DNA from: Struthio camelus
Taxonomy: Eukaryota > Chordata > Aves > Struthioniformes > Struthionidae
Assembly: GCF_040807025.1 (NCBI RefSeq)
Contig: NC_090946.1
Location: forward strand, 80,908,641 to 80,972,640
Length of the DNA stretch: 64,000 bases
Reading direction: 5' to 3'
Numbering within the stretch: position 1 is the stretch's first letter; each line of letters starts with the position of its first letter. A program made the position numbers and the translations under genes. Below the pieces are notes generated by a model, which was not told the DNA's origin, made no database searches, and saw only the letters and a program-made list of their open reading frames with translations. Below are positions 54,701 through 64,000 of the stretch, in pieces.

Positions 54701-57700
54701 ACAGAATCTCGGCGGTAAATCCAATGACTTGTTTAATCAGTCTGCACAGCACTTGGAAGTCCTTCATCCCGGAAGAGGCTCTGCAAACTGAAGGAACTAT
54801 TTAAGAATAGGAAAAGTGATTTGGATAAAAGAGCCACCAGCCAAAAACTTCAAGCAAACCTTAGTTTACTGTTGCTCAAATGGTCTGTTAATGACCACTT
54901 GCCTTGCAACTTTCCTAAGCTCCGAGCGCACAATTTTCGCGCTGTAGGCTGCCCTTGCGCTGCCTGGATCTGGTCAGCGCTGAGCTCGGGAAAAACAGGA
55001 TATTGCAGAAGTCCTCTGTTAAACAGGGCTAAGATTTCTGTGGTAGCGTAGCAGGCCAGTTTCCTTTAGGTTCCTGAACCCAAAATAGCATGCTCAGGAC
55101 ACTTGCAAGGTTTTGCTGAATTTGAATAAAATATCCCACTCCGAGTATGGATTCCAGGCCAGTCTGTGCATGTCTCAGTGCTGTATCTGGAGCGTCACTG
55201 CCTCACAGCCCCCAAATTGCTCCCTTCTGTCACAGACCCTGAGATACACCAGCGCTGCAGGACTGCAGCCTCACGAGCTTTTTCTTCCTCCCTCTTGTTT
55301 CTTTTTAAAGATCAATAAAATCTGTTCTAAGCCCAACTTCCCATCTATTTCCAAATTTGTTTTTAATCCCTCTTTCCGTCCTCCACCGACAGATGGACAC
55401 TGTATTTGAAACATCCCTCCCCACCAGGCTCCTTTCTACAACGTGGCTTCATTAAGTCCGGGCCAAAATTTGCGCGTGCCAAGTTTGTTTCTAGGATTTC
55501 CCCTGAAGATCCACCTCTTCCCCGGGAAAGGCTTCCAACGCCTCGTGTGTCTTGGCAGAAATGACTGAATCCACCTGCCTGCATGATTCAGCAAGAAGCT
55601 CTCAGCATGCTCAAGCCAGGTTCACCCACCTGGAACGGGCAGGAACAGATGGGTTTCCAGGCGCTTCTCCAACGTCCCCGTGCTGATAGGCTCTTAATAC
55701 TGCTTTTAATTGAGCAGTCACACTTTCCCGTGTCGTCGCACTAAGCAGTCACGGACTGCGAAGCTGCTTCACCTCTGCTCTCCCACGGTGCACAGCCAGC
55801 GGGTGGGAGTGGAGGGGATCCAGCTGGTTTCCTTCCTTTTCAGTGCAAACAGCACAAGCAGCTGCAAAGTGTGCCGAGGTCCATTTGCACAAGCAACGTG
55901 GCACTAAAGTAAGGTGCCTGCACTAGTTCCTGCCCTTCAGCTGAAAAACAAACCTTGGAAAAGAGTTTGGGACTGACCTATGTCTCCTCTCATGCCATGC
56001 TCCTACGTGGGATTAAAGTCTCTCGATAGCCTCATACGGCTTCGCTCAGGGTGATGCTCAATGTAGAGTCAGCTCTTGGCCTGGAGGGAAGCTCTGACCT
56101 ACAGGCTTGTCCCGCTCCTCCCCGGGAGCTTGGTTATTCTTGTCTCTTCCCTGAGCATCTCAGCAACGACCCCTACAGAGATCCTGAGTCTATCGAGACA
56201 CCGCTGCTCTCCTGAGCCAGCAAATCCCTGCGTTGGACGTATGGACAAGAAGGCATCTAACAGGCCTGGATGCCATCTCTTCCTTCTCCTCCTCCCCAGG
56301 GCTACTCGCTCTGCTGTGTTCCCACCGTCCACCTTGCCAGCACCTCTCTCTCCTTCTGCTCTTCCAACAGAAATAGCATGCTCCCTTCAGAGTCCTTGCA
56401 CCCAAGATTTTTAGGTATTTTTCAGCAGCGAGCGACTGTTAGGGCCTCTGTGAAAGCTGCCCTGCTTCTTCATGGGTGTCACTAGACAGCGCTCAGCAGC
56501 TAGTTAAGGCAGCGTTAACGAAACCCTGAGCTGAAGTGACCCTGAGAAGCCTTCACAGGTACAGCACCCGCCAGCTGCGTGCAGGGTGGGACTCGGTGGC
56601 AGAAGCTGCGAGCACAGAGCCTGAAACATCTCCTCGGTCGTTCTTGCGTTTTCCCATCTGGCAGGCTCCGAGCCCACGGCAGCGGGGAGCGGTGCTCCAG
56701 CAACGCCACAACGGAAAACCCACCTGAAAAACCAAAAACTTGAAGGAAAGGTACATTTTCAATCACAGGGAAAACGCTGCAGCGTTTCTTGAGAGCCTGC
56801 CTTGTCTCCTCGACATTTTTGTTCCATGCAGCATACACAGTGCAGTAGTGAATCAATAAGCTGGAAAGCTGCAGGCCTTGCCGCTGATTCATGAGCCTTT
56901 GGCTTCTGCCTTGCCATGCCTCTGAGGTCTTTTATTACTCAGCTGCACTGCAAACATGAAGCAATCCCACATAATACTTCTGAATACCTTCAGTATGAGA
57001 TTGTTTGACTTCGTTAAATTAAAGATATCTTAATGACCTGACGAAATGGGCCGAACGATTTTTTCTTCCTCCTAGTGTGTCATACTCCTGAGTTTCTTAT
57101 TTTAAAATACATCTGCGTTCACACGCTCAGTACATTCCAGCGCTTTTGAAAGTGCCTTCATTATATTGTTCAGTTAGACGTTTGCACAAACGGTTTTGTA
57201 TCTGCCGTTACCAGACAAATCTAGATGTCTCATTACATTAACCTTTGGGGTTCTTCCTCTTAAGACTACAATGCAAACAGGTCGCGTTCTCTAATCCTGC
57301 GTAATGCCTTACGTAAAAGCTCTTAGCGTTCCACGTAACGCTGGGACCCATCCAGAGGAAAGATGCTGCATCAAAGCACGTTCCTTAACGTGCTTCAGCA
57401 GAAGAGCCACGTGGTCTAGGGTTATAAAATGCAAAATGGGAATCAGTGCACGCGCAAAAGTTTAAGCCCGAAAGGATACGGCGCCAGGCCACGCTCTGGC
57501 ACTGTACGCTCTGACGCTGGCGGCATGCCGCAGGAGGCCGAACACCCAGGTGGGAAGTGCAGAGTAACCTAGCGAGGGCAGAACAGCAGCCGCTACAGGA
57601 GCCTTTGCGTTAAACTGCATTCTTCAGAAGGCCCTGGGCCCAGCCTTCCTGCACCATCTGCCACTGGAAAATGAAACGGCCTGTTTCCTGCGCTGTCCTC

Positions 57701-58895
57701 CGTGTGAAATGAAAAGTGGTGTCGGACCGTTCGGCCGAGGAGGAGGAAAGAAAAAGGACAGAGGCAGCTCGCTATCAGGAGCACAGGAAGCTAATTTATG
57801 GGGGGAGAGGTAACTCTTTTGTTAAAAACCGTTTGGAGGAAATACAGCTCCCGAAAGGGTAAATAGTTTTTTTCTCTTCTTTATTTGCTGGGTGTTCAGG
57901 AAAAGTTACGTATTTTTGTTGGAGAGAACATACAGGATGTAGAAGGCTTTCAGAGCGCAAGGGGAAATTAAACGTGAATCTCTGTAAGTTAGCGGTCACG
58001 TGCTCCCTGTCTCTCTGGAAGCAAAGCAGTTTACATTATGGAGCCTGCTGCTTCAACACTCGCTTTCAAGTGAGCGCATAAATAAAACCCCCATAAAATC
58101 TGAAGAGACTGTGTAGATCCCGAGAGTCTGGCTACGTTGTCTGTGAGTTTAACCTAAAATAGCGCAATGATCCTAATGAATTATGCTGCAGACCTGAGCC
58201 TGGATTTTGGAGGAAAAGCTTATGCAATCACCAGTGCTGTTTCAGGTACTCACATGTGGAATTTCTCAAAGTGCTGGAGTAAGCTTAAAACACAGACTCC
58301 ATTTTTAAACTGAAAATCAGTACCAGGCTATTTTGTCAAGAGACTACTAGACCTGTAGGGGCTGTGGGGGTGCCAAAGAGGCAGAATCTGTTCTCAAATA
58401 ACCAGTCCCCTGTCCTCAACACCACCCAGGCTCGTACATCTGGCATCCATTTCATTTCTTCTACCTAACTTTTGCGAACGTATTTCCCACATGCAGCGTG
58501 TGGTTTTTTTTTGCACCTAGAAAAGTCACACCTCCTTTTAGGTCTAAACGAGTCTGGTGTGCGTTGAACACTGTTGCTAACAACGGCGTTCCTCCAGCCC
58601 GTACCCTTTCCTTCTGGCGTGTCAAATCGTTTAGCGTTCTTCTGAGAGGCTGCAGGGTGGGTTTCGCTCAGAAGTTTGGTCGCTCCACTGAAGACAAAAG
58701 AAGGAAAGGCAGATGCAGACTACTCTTGGCCTCGCCGTTCCAAAGGGGCGTTTTGGAGTTCAGGAGCCCGAGGAGACGAGTCCCAGCAAGTCTGAGCCCC
58801 GCCGCACCTATCCATCGCACCAGCTGCCCGCAGAGCCGAACGCTGCCGCACTCAACTCGTCCGCAGACAGGATTAGGGGAGAGGGCTGCAGGGCC
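51771..58895. other. Intergenic region between ATL1 and MAP4K5
   Basis: About 7 kb of mixed composition between the two minisatellites. The part near 52.1-52.4 kb is CpG-rich; the remainder is less GC-rich. No coding exon, RNA gene or recognisable transposon is seen. Noncoding first exons of ATL1 could lie here and would not be visible from sequence alone. Confidence 0.7.
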
Positions 58896-60420
58896 GCCAT
58901 CCCACCTGCCCATGATGGGGCCACCATCCCTGCAGCCACAGACAGGGCCACCATCCCTGCTGCCAAGGAAGGGGCCACCATCCCGCCTGCCCATGATGGG
59001 GCCACCATCCCACCTGTCCAGGATGGGGTCACCATCTCTGCTGCCAAGGACAGGGTCGCCATCCCCACCTGCCCAGGACAGGGTCGCCATCCCTACCGCC
59101 AAGCATGGGGAGACCATCCCACTCGTCCAGGATGGGGTCACCATCCCCACCTGCCCAGGACAGGGTCACTATCCTGCCTCCCCAGGATGGGGCCACCATC
59201 CCTGCTGCCAAGCATGGGGTGACCATCCTGCTTGTCCAGGATGGGATCACCATCCCTGCTGCCCAGGATGGGGTCACTATCCTGCCTGCCCAGGATGGGG
59301 TCACCATCCATGCTCCCCAGGATGGGGCAACCATCCCGCTTTTCCAGGACAGGGTCACCATCCTGCCTGCCCAGGACATGGCCACCATCCCCACCTGCCC
59401 AGGATGGGGCCACCATCCCCACTGCCCAGGATGGGGCAACCATCCTGCCTGCCCAGGACATGGCCACCATCCTGCCTGCCCAGGACAGGGTCACCATCCC
59501 TGCTGCCCAGGACATGGCCACCATTCCTGCTGCCCAGGACAGGGTCACCATCCTGCCTGCCCAGGACGGGGTCACCATCCCCAGTGCCCAGGACAGGGTC
59601 ACCATCCCTGCTGCCCAGGACAAGGTCACCATCCCCACCTGCCCAGGACGGGGTCACCATCCCCAGTGCCCAGGACAGGGTCACCATCCCTGCTGCCCAG
59701 GACAAGGTCACCATCCCCACCTGCCCAGGACGGGGTCACCATCCCCAGTGCCCAGGACAGGGTCACCATCCCCGCTGCCCAAGACAGGGTCACCATCCTG
59801 CCTGCCCAGGACAGGGTCACCATCCCTGCTGCCCAGGACATGGCCACCATTCCCGCTGCCCAGGACAGGGTCACCATCCCCGCTGCCCAGGACATGGCCA
59901 CCATCCCCGGTGCCCAGGACGGGGTCACCATCCCTGGTGCCCACGGCGGGGTCCCCACCCCGCCTGCCAAGCATGGGGCCACCATTCCCACCTGCCAAGC
60001 ATGGGGCCACCATCCCCACTGCCCAGGATGGGGCAACCATCACTGCTGCCTAGGACAGGGTCACCATCCCCCATGCCCAGGACAGGGTCACCATCCCTGC
60101 TGCCCAGGACAGGGTCACCATCCCCGCTGCCCAGGACGGGGTCACCATCCCTGCTGCCCAGGACAGGGTCACCATCCCCGCTGCCCAGGACGGGGTCACC
60201 ATCCCCGCTGCCCAGGACGGGGTCACCATCCCTGCTGCCCAGGACAGGGTCACCATCCCTGCTGCCCAGGACGGGGTCACCATCCCTGCTGCCCAGGACG
60301 GGGTCACCATCCCCGCTGCCCAGGACGGGGTCACCATCCTGCCTGCCCAGGACGGGGTCACCATCCTGCCTGCCCAGGACGGGGTCCCCACCCCGCCTGC
60401 CCAGGACGGGGCTGCAGCCC
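58896..60420. repeat. 27-bp minisatellite upstream of MAP4K5
   Basis: About 1.5 kb, some 56 copies, of a 27-base unit close to GCCCAGGACAGGGTCACCAT plus CCCTGCT. Positions that vary include GACAGGG/GACGGGG/GATGGGG and CCCTGCT/CCCACCT/CCTGCCT. Units are least regular at the 58.9 kb edge and most uniform near 60.06-60.38 kb. As the unit is nine codons, long Pro/Gly/Ser-rich frames remain open on both strands. Confidence 0.96.
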
Positions 60421-60559
60421 CAGGCCCCTGGCCGCCCTTGGGCGAGTGGGGTCCGCTCTTGCCGACACGTCCCCGGCCGGGCGAACAGCTCGGAGGTGCC
60501 CGGCACCAAAGCGCTCTGACCCACGCCGTGACACGAAAACAGCGTGGGCAGCCTGGCGG

Positions 60560-61330
60560 GGGTGGCGGGGGGGGGGGGGTGAGGTCCTGCCCGCCTGCCC
60601 CGGCCCTGCTGGCGCGGCCCGAGCGGCAGCCGGAGCCGCCGGCGGCCTTCGCTCGGGGGCGGGGGAAGGGGCCGGGCCGGCGGCCGCGCCGTGGCGCTGC
60701 GGCGTCGCTGAGGCGCCCTGCCGTCGCGTCGCCTCCCGGCCCGGCCCGTCCCGGCTCGGCTCGGCTCGGCTCCCCCTCGGCCGGCACGACGGGCGCGCAG
60801 GTAAGAGCCGGCGCGGCCTGGCCGGAGGCTCCGGGCCCGGCGGCGGCGGCAGCAGCGGCGGCAGCGCCGCCGCCTCCTCCTTCCCCCCCTCCCCCGCTCT
60901 GAGGAGCCGCCGGGCCCAACGGCCGCCGCCGCCTTTGTGCCGGCCGAGCCGCTGCCCCCGCTCAGCGCCGCTTTGCCTGGCAGGCGGCGGCCGCGGCCAT
61001 GCGGGCCGCGGGCTGGCGGCCGCGCTAGGCGACGACGAGGAGGAGGAGGAGGAGGGCGAGGGCGGCGGCGCGGGCCGAAGATGGAGCAGCTGGCGCGGCC
61101 CGGCGGGGACATCCTGAGGCGCAACCCGCAGCAGGACTACGAGCTGGTGCAGCGGGTGGGCAGCGGCACCTACGGCGACGTCTACAAGGTGAGGAGCCGG
61201 CCCCCGCTGCCGCCCTTCCCCCTCGCCTCAGGCCCGGCCCGGTTCGGCCCGGCGAGCCGCTGCCGCCCGGCCGCTTCTCAGAGGCGGCTGCCGGCTGCCC
61301 TGGCCGCTGCGTGCTGGAGGCCGGGCCTGC
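60560..61330 (+). promoter_or_regulatory. MAP4K5: CpG-island promoter of MAP4K5
   Basis: A dense CpG block begins after the minisatellite and covers the likely 5' UTR and first coding exon of MAP4K5. It contains GC boxes and GGC runs and no TATA box near the start codon. In human this promoter is shared head-to-head with ATL1; here the two start codons are 11.8 kb apart. Confidence 0.75.
61081..61188 (+). CDS. MAP4K5: MAP4K5 coding exon 1 (partial gene)
   Basis: MAP4K5 (KHS1/GCKR) is a germinal-centre-kinase-family STE20 kinase with an N-terminal kinase domain and a C-terminal citron-homology domain; it signals towards the JNK pathway. This exon gives 36 residues starting MEQLARPGGDILRRNPQQDY and ending in the kinase glycine-rich loop GSGTYGDVYK (27-36), matching the human N-terminus from DILRRNPQQDYELVQRVGSG on. 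It ends at a GTGAGG donor. The frame is open upstream but has no ATG between about 60901 and 61081, so 61081 is the likely start. The remaining exons lie beyond the window. Confidence 0.95.
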
Positions 61331-64000
61331 CTCGGCGGCCCTGCCCCTCCTGCCCCTCTCCCTCCTGCCCCTCTCCCTCCTGCCCCTCTCCCTCCTGCCC
61401 CTCTCCCTCCTGCCCCTCTCCCTCCTGCCCCTCTCCCTCCTGCCCCTCTCCCTCCTGCCCCTCTCCCTCCTGCCCCTCTCCCTCCTGCCCCTCCTGCCCC
61501 TTTCCCTCCTGCCCCTCCTGCCCCTCCTGCCCCTTTCCCTCCTGCCCCTCCTGCCCCTCCTGCCCCTTTCCCTCCTGCCCCTTTCCCTCCTGCCCCTCCT
61601 GCCCCTTTCCCTCCTGCCCCTCCTGCCCCAGCCCTTCCTGCCCCTCCTGCCCCTGCCCCTCCTGCCCCTCCTGCCCCTCCTGCCCCTGCCCCTCCTGCCC
61701 CTCCTGCCCCTGCCCCTCCTGCCCCTCCTGCCCCTTTCCCTCCTGCCCCTTTCCCTCCTGCCCCTCTTGCCCCTCCTGCCCCTGCCTCCCCAGAGGCCTC
61801 TCGGCATTGAGCGTGGGGGCGAGCCGACCCCCTCGGAGGAGGCGAGGAGAGGCACCCACCGCGCCACGCCGCCCCGCTCCCTCCGCTTCGTCGAAGCTCG
61901 TGGGGAGCGGAGCTGGCGCTCGCTGGCTGTGACAGCGACGTCCGACCGCGCTGCGTCCCCCCGGCCCCGTCGTTGCGCCCGTAGCCCTAACCGCGGCTGG
62001 CACGCGCGCCGGGTGCGGACGCGGCCCCTTCCCTCGGCCGAGGGAGCGGGATCGCGCGCCTTCTGCGGGTGCCGAGCGGCTCGCGGGACGGGGCTGCGCC
62101 TAAAAGAGAGCTTGAGCGTTTCTGGCCCGGGTTGAGCAAACCTGAGTTTTGAACTGCCCGGGAAGAGCGACTGCAACGTTTTGCTTTGCCACGCTGGAAA
62201 GCGTGTTTAAAACAGACCTGGTGCAACCAAGGATAACAATAAAAGGTGCGCTGCTGTGCCGCGTGACAGGCGGTGGTAATCGGTGCGAGCCGGGGGAGGG
62301 CTCTGACGGATGATCAGACTGAAGTTTTGCAGATGGATCTTGTTCCCGCTGCCCCTTTGGACCGGTTACCTATGGCCATGGGGAGTTATGTTTAACATAG
62401 TTTTAATCTGTGCTGCATATTTACTTTTTTTTTTTTTCCCCCTAGAGGGCTGTGCAGAGATCAGTAAACTTCTTTGCTGGGCAGTATAGCTCTAAACCCT
62501 TGAAACTCAACATTTCAGTTTCATAAACCCAAAACTCAGCATTCCTGAAGCTTGTTCGGGTACGTCTGCGTGGTACAGGGCAGCACCATGAGAAATAATC
62601 AGTTGTGCTGCAGAAAAAAAAATATATATATTTTTTGTCGTCTCTTTCTGGAAACAGATATATTCTGTTTCTCATTACCCTGCTAATTAGCGGAGAGCTG
62701 TACTGACATGCCGAGCAGCTTCCGGTTCCGGAGCTGGTTGGAGTTGTCCTGCTTGGCTCTGCGCTGTGCCATGTAAACATACACCCTCTAAAAAAATAAA
62801 GAAACAAGAAACCCCCTCAAAGCCCTCCTTTCTTTGGCTTTCTGAAAAATCTGCCTTCTATTCCTGAAAAAGCCTCAAATAAGAATACACCCAGGCCTCC
62901 TGACAAAATTAAGCCAAAGTAAAAGGGGCAGAGTTGCCGTGCATTTGGAGCAAGTGTTAAGTTAATGCGTTTAAAGCCGTTTGAGAGTCTACATGTGTTT
63001 CTAGGTCATTGGTTCCCTCTTTGTTTTATACAGCCCTGCAAACAGGGAGGAACTGTATCAAGGGAATAGTGAATCGGATGGTACGCACAGCTATGACAAA
63101 TATGCAAAGCAAACTTATTTTTAAAAGTCATTATTGTTAGGTTGATTTTGAAAGTAACTAAGGTGACTTTTTTCAGAGGAGTTTAGGTGCAAATATTATA
63201 CTTTTATTTTTCTTAGTCCCTGATAAATCTCTTCTTAGTAGAGATGACACGTCACGTGCTTTCTGAGGGCTGCCAGTAGTGTTTATGAACTGTATTTCGT
63301 AGTCGATATTCAGTTGTTATTATGTTTCAGAGCACAGACAAGGTTTGCTAGAGAGCGCTCTTGAATTAAAATGGAACTTTCCTCTCACCTCTTCAAATGG
63401 TTTCTCTGCTCCGTCGTCGCTAATAATGAGTCACCAGTGTCTTCAGCCCAGTTGTTTTGGGGATGTCTAAATGAGGCAGTCTTTCTGATTGTGGGAGATG
63501 TGTCTCTTCCTCCGATGCTTTTTTGTGGTAGCGGTTCATGCCTCAAATTCTTCTTGGGGCATTTGGTAGCTTTTAGAGTAATTAGTTCTTTTTTGGAAGT
63601 CGAAGGCAGGGGTTAAGCAAAATATTTATGTTCACTGTTAGGTTACAGAAGCATGTTTAAGGCTTTCCTGAAAATCTCCTACCCACTTTACTTTTCATAA
63701 CTACTATGGAAGCTTAAAATTGAAGTCCCTTTTCTTAGTGTTTATGTTTTTTTTCCTCTCTCTCTGTCCCACGACACACAGCGGTTGATTGCAGGGTTGC
63801 TCCTAAGTGCTGGCTTGCTGAAAGTGATTAATACCTTTTTTTTTTTCTCCCTCTGAAATTCATTTCAGGGTTGGTAGGAAACATCTGTAAATAAATCATT
63901 TTCTTATCTATTCACAGTATGTGTAAGTAGATCCAAGTTTGGGCCTGCTGCTTCATTAAAACAGTTGTCTCATCTGAGCTGGGAAAACTTTTTTTCTTTT
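61189..64000 (+). other. MAP4K5: MAP4K5 intron 1 (5' part)
   Basis: No second exon (expected to begin with ARN-like residues after the Lys of the glycine-rich loop) is visible before the window ends. The first 600 bases are dominated by a pyrimidine-rich tandem array, then GC-rich sequence to about 62.1 kb, then AT-richer DNA with no recognisable element. Confidence 0.8.
61339..61790. repeat. CT-rich 15/9-bp minisatellite in MAP4K5 intron 1
   Basis: The first part repeats CTCCTGCCCCTCTCC (15 bases) about ten times, then mixes CTCCTGCCCCTTTCC, CTCCTGCCC (9 bases) and CTCCTGCCCCTGCCC units to about 61790. The + strand is nearly pure pyrimidine plus one G per unit. Periods are multiples of three, giving open frames read as CPSPS or LLPLS repeats. 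Confidence 0.95.

Noticed and set aside
60937-61080. In-frame upstream extension of MAP4K5
   Set aside because: It would need a GTG start; the residues are Arg/Gly/Pro-rich leader translation and do not resemble the kinase N-terminus, while the ATG at 61081 aligns with the known start.
58498-61117. Two overlapping + strand frames of about 670 codons (SPSLLPRTG-like and AAQDRVTIP-like repeats)
   Set aside because: They translate the 27-base array; the longer frames end in the MAP4K5 leader in frames different from MAP4K5.
61025-62176. Minus-strand frame of 383 codons rich in Arg-Gly-Glu repeats
   Set aside because: It is antisense to the MAP4K5 first exon and the CT-rich array; no homologous domain, and explained by repeat period.

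Overview
The window is vertebrate nuclear DNA, most likely from a bird. It carries spliced genes with GT-AG introns, CpG-island promoters and two short CR1 LINE 3' ends typical of sauropsids. The gene order is also that of the human 14q22 block NIN-SAV1-ATL1-MAP4K5, here in the opposite orientation. CR1 alone does not exclude a turtle or crocodilian; compact introns and the GC-rich half of the window favour a bird.

Layout. Bases 1-3,990 are AT-rich, hold no convincing coding exon and end in a poly(A) signal that may close the 3' UTR of an upstream + strand gene (NIN is expected there by synteny). SAV1 follows on the + strand (start 4,694, stop 26,460), with five coding exons joining to a 385-residue Hippo-pathway scaffold. 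Its 3' end faces the 3' end of ATL1. ATL1 lies on the - strand (start 49,249, stop 29,042). I could place all 14 coding exons, including a 15-base microexon, and they sum to 558 residues. MAP4K5 starts at 61,081 on the + strand; only its first coding exon (36 residues) lies in the window.

Composition changes sharply near 30.3-30.8 kb: SAV1 sits in AT-rich DNA, while ATL1 and the MAP4K5 promoter sit in very GC-rich DNA with several intronic CpG-rich blocks. Three tandem arrays mark the ATL1-MAP4K5 interval. One is a 15-bp-based minisatellite (49.43-51.77 kb) starting less than 200 bases upstream of the ATL1 start codon. The second is a 27-bp minisatellite (58.90-60.42 kb) ending about 660 bases upstream of the MAP4K5 start codon. 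The third is a CT-rich 15/9-bp array in MAP4K5 intron 1. All have periods divisible by three, which explains very long open frames on both strands that I do not regard as genes.

The genes act in separate processes (Hippo signalling, ER membrane fusion, STE20-family kinase signalling) and are linked by ancient synteny, not by an operon-like function. I found no new enzymatic or defence system. The items most worth a second look are the ATL1 microexon and terminal-exon splice context, the hairpin-unit minisatellite at the ATL1 start whose frame runs into ATL1, and an intronic CpG island with an antisense reading frame.
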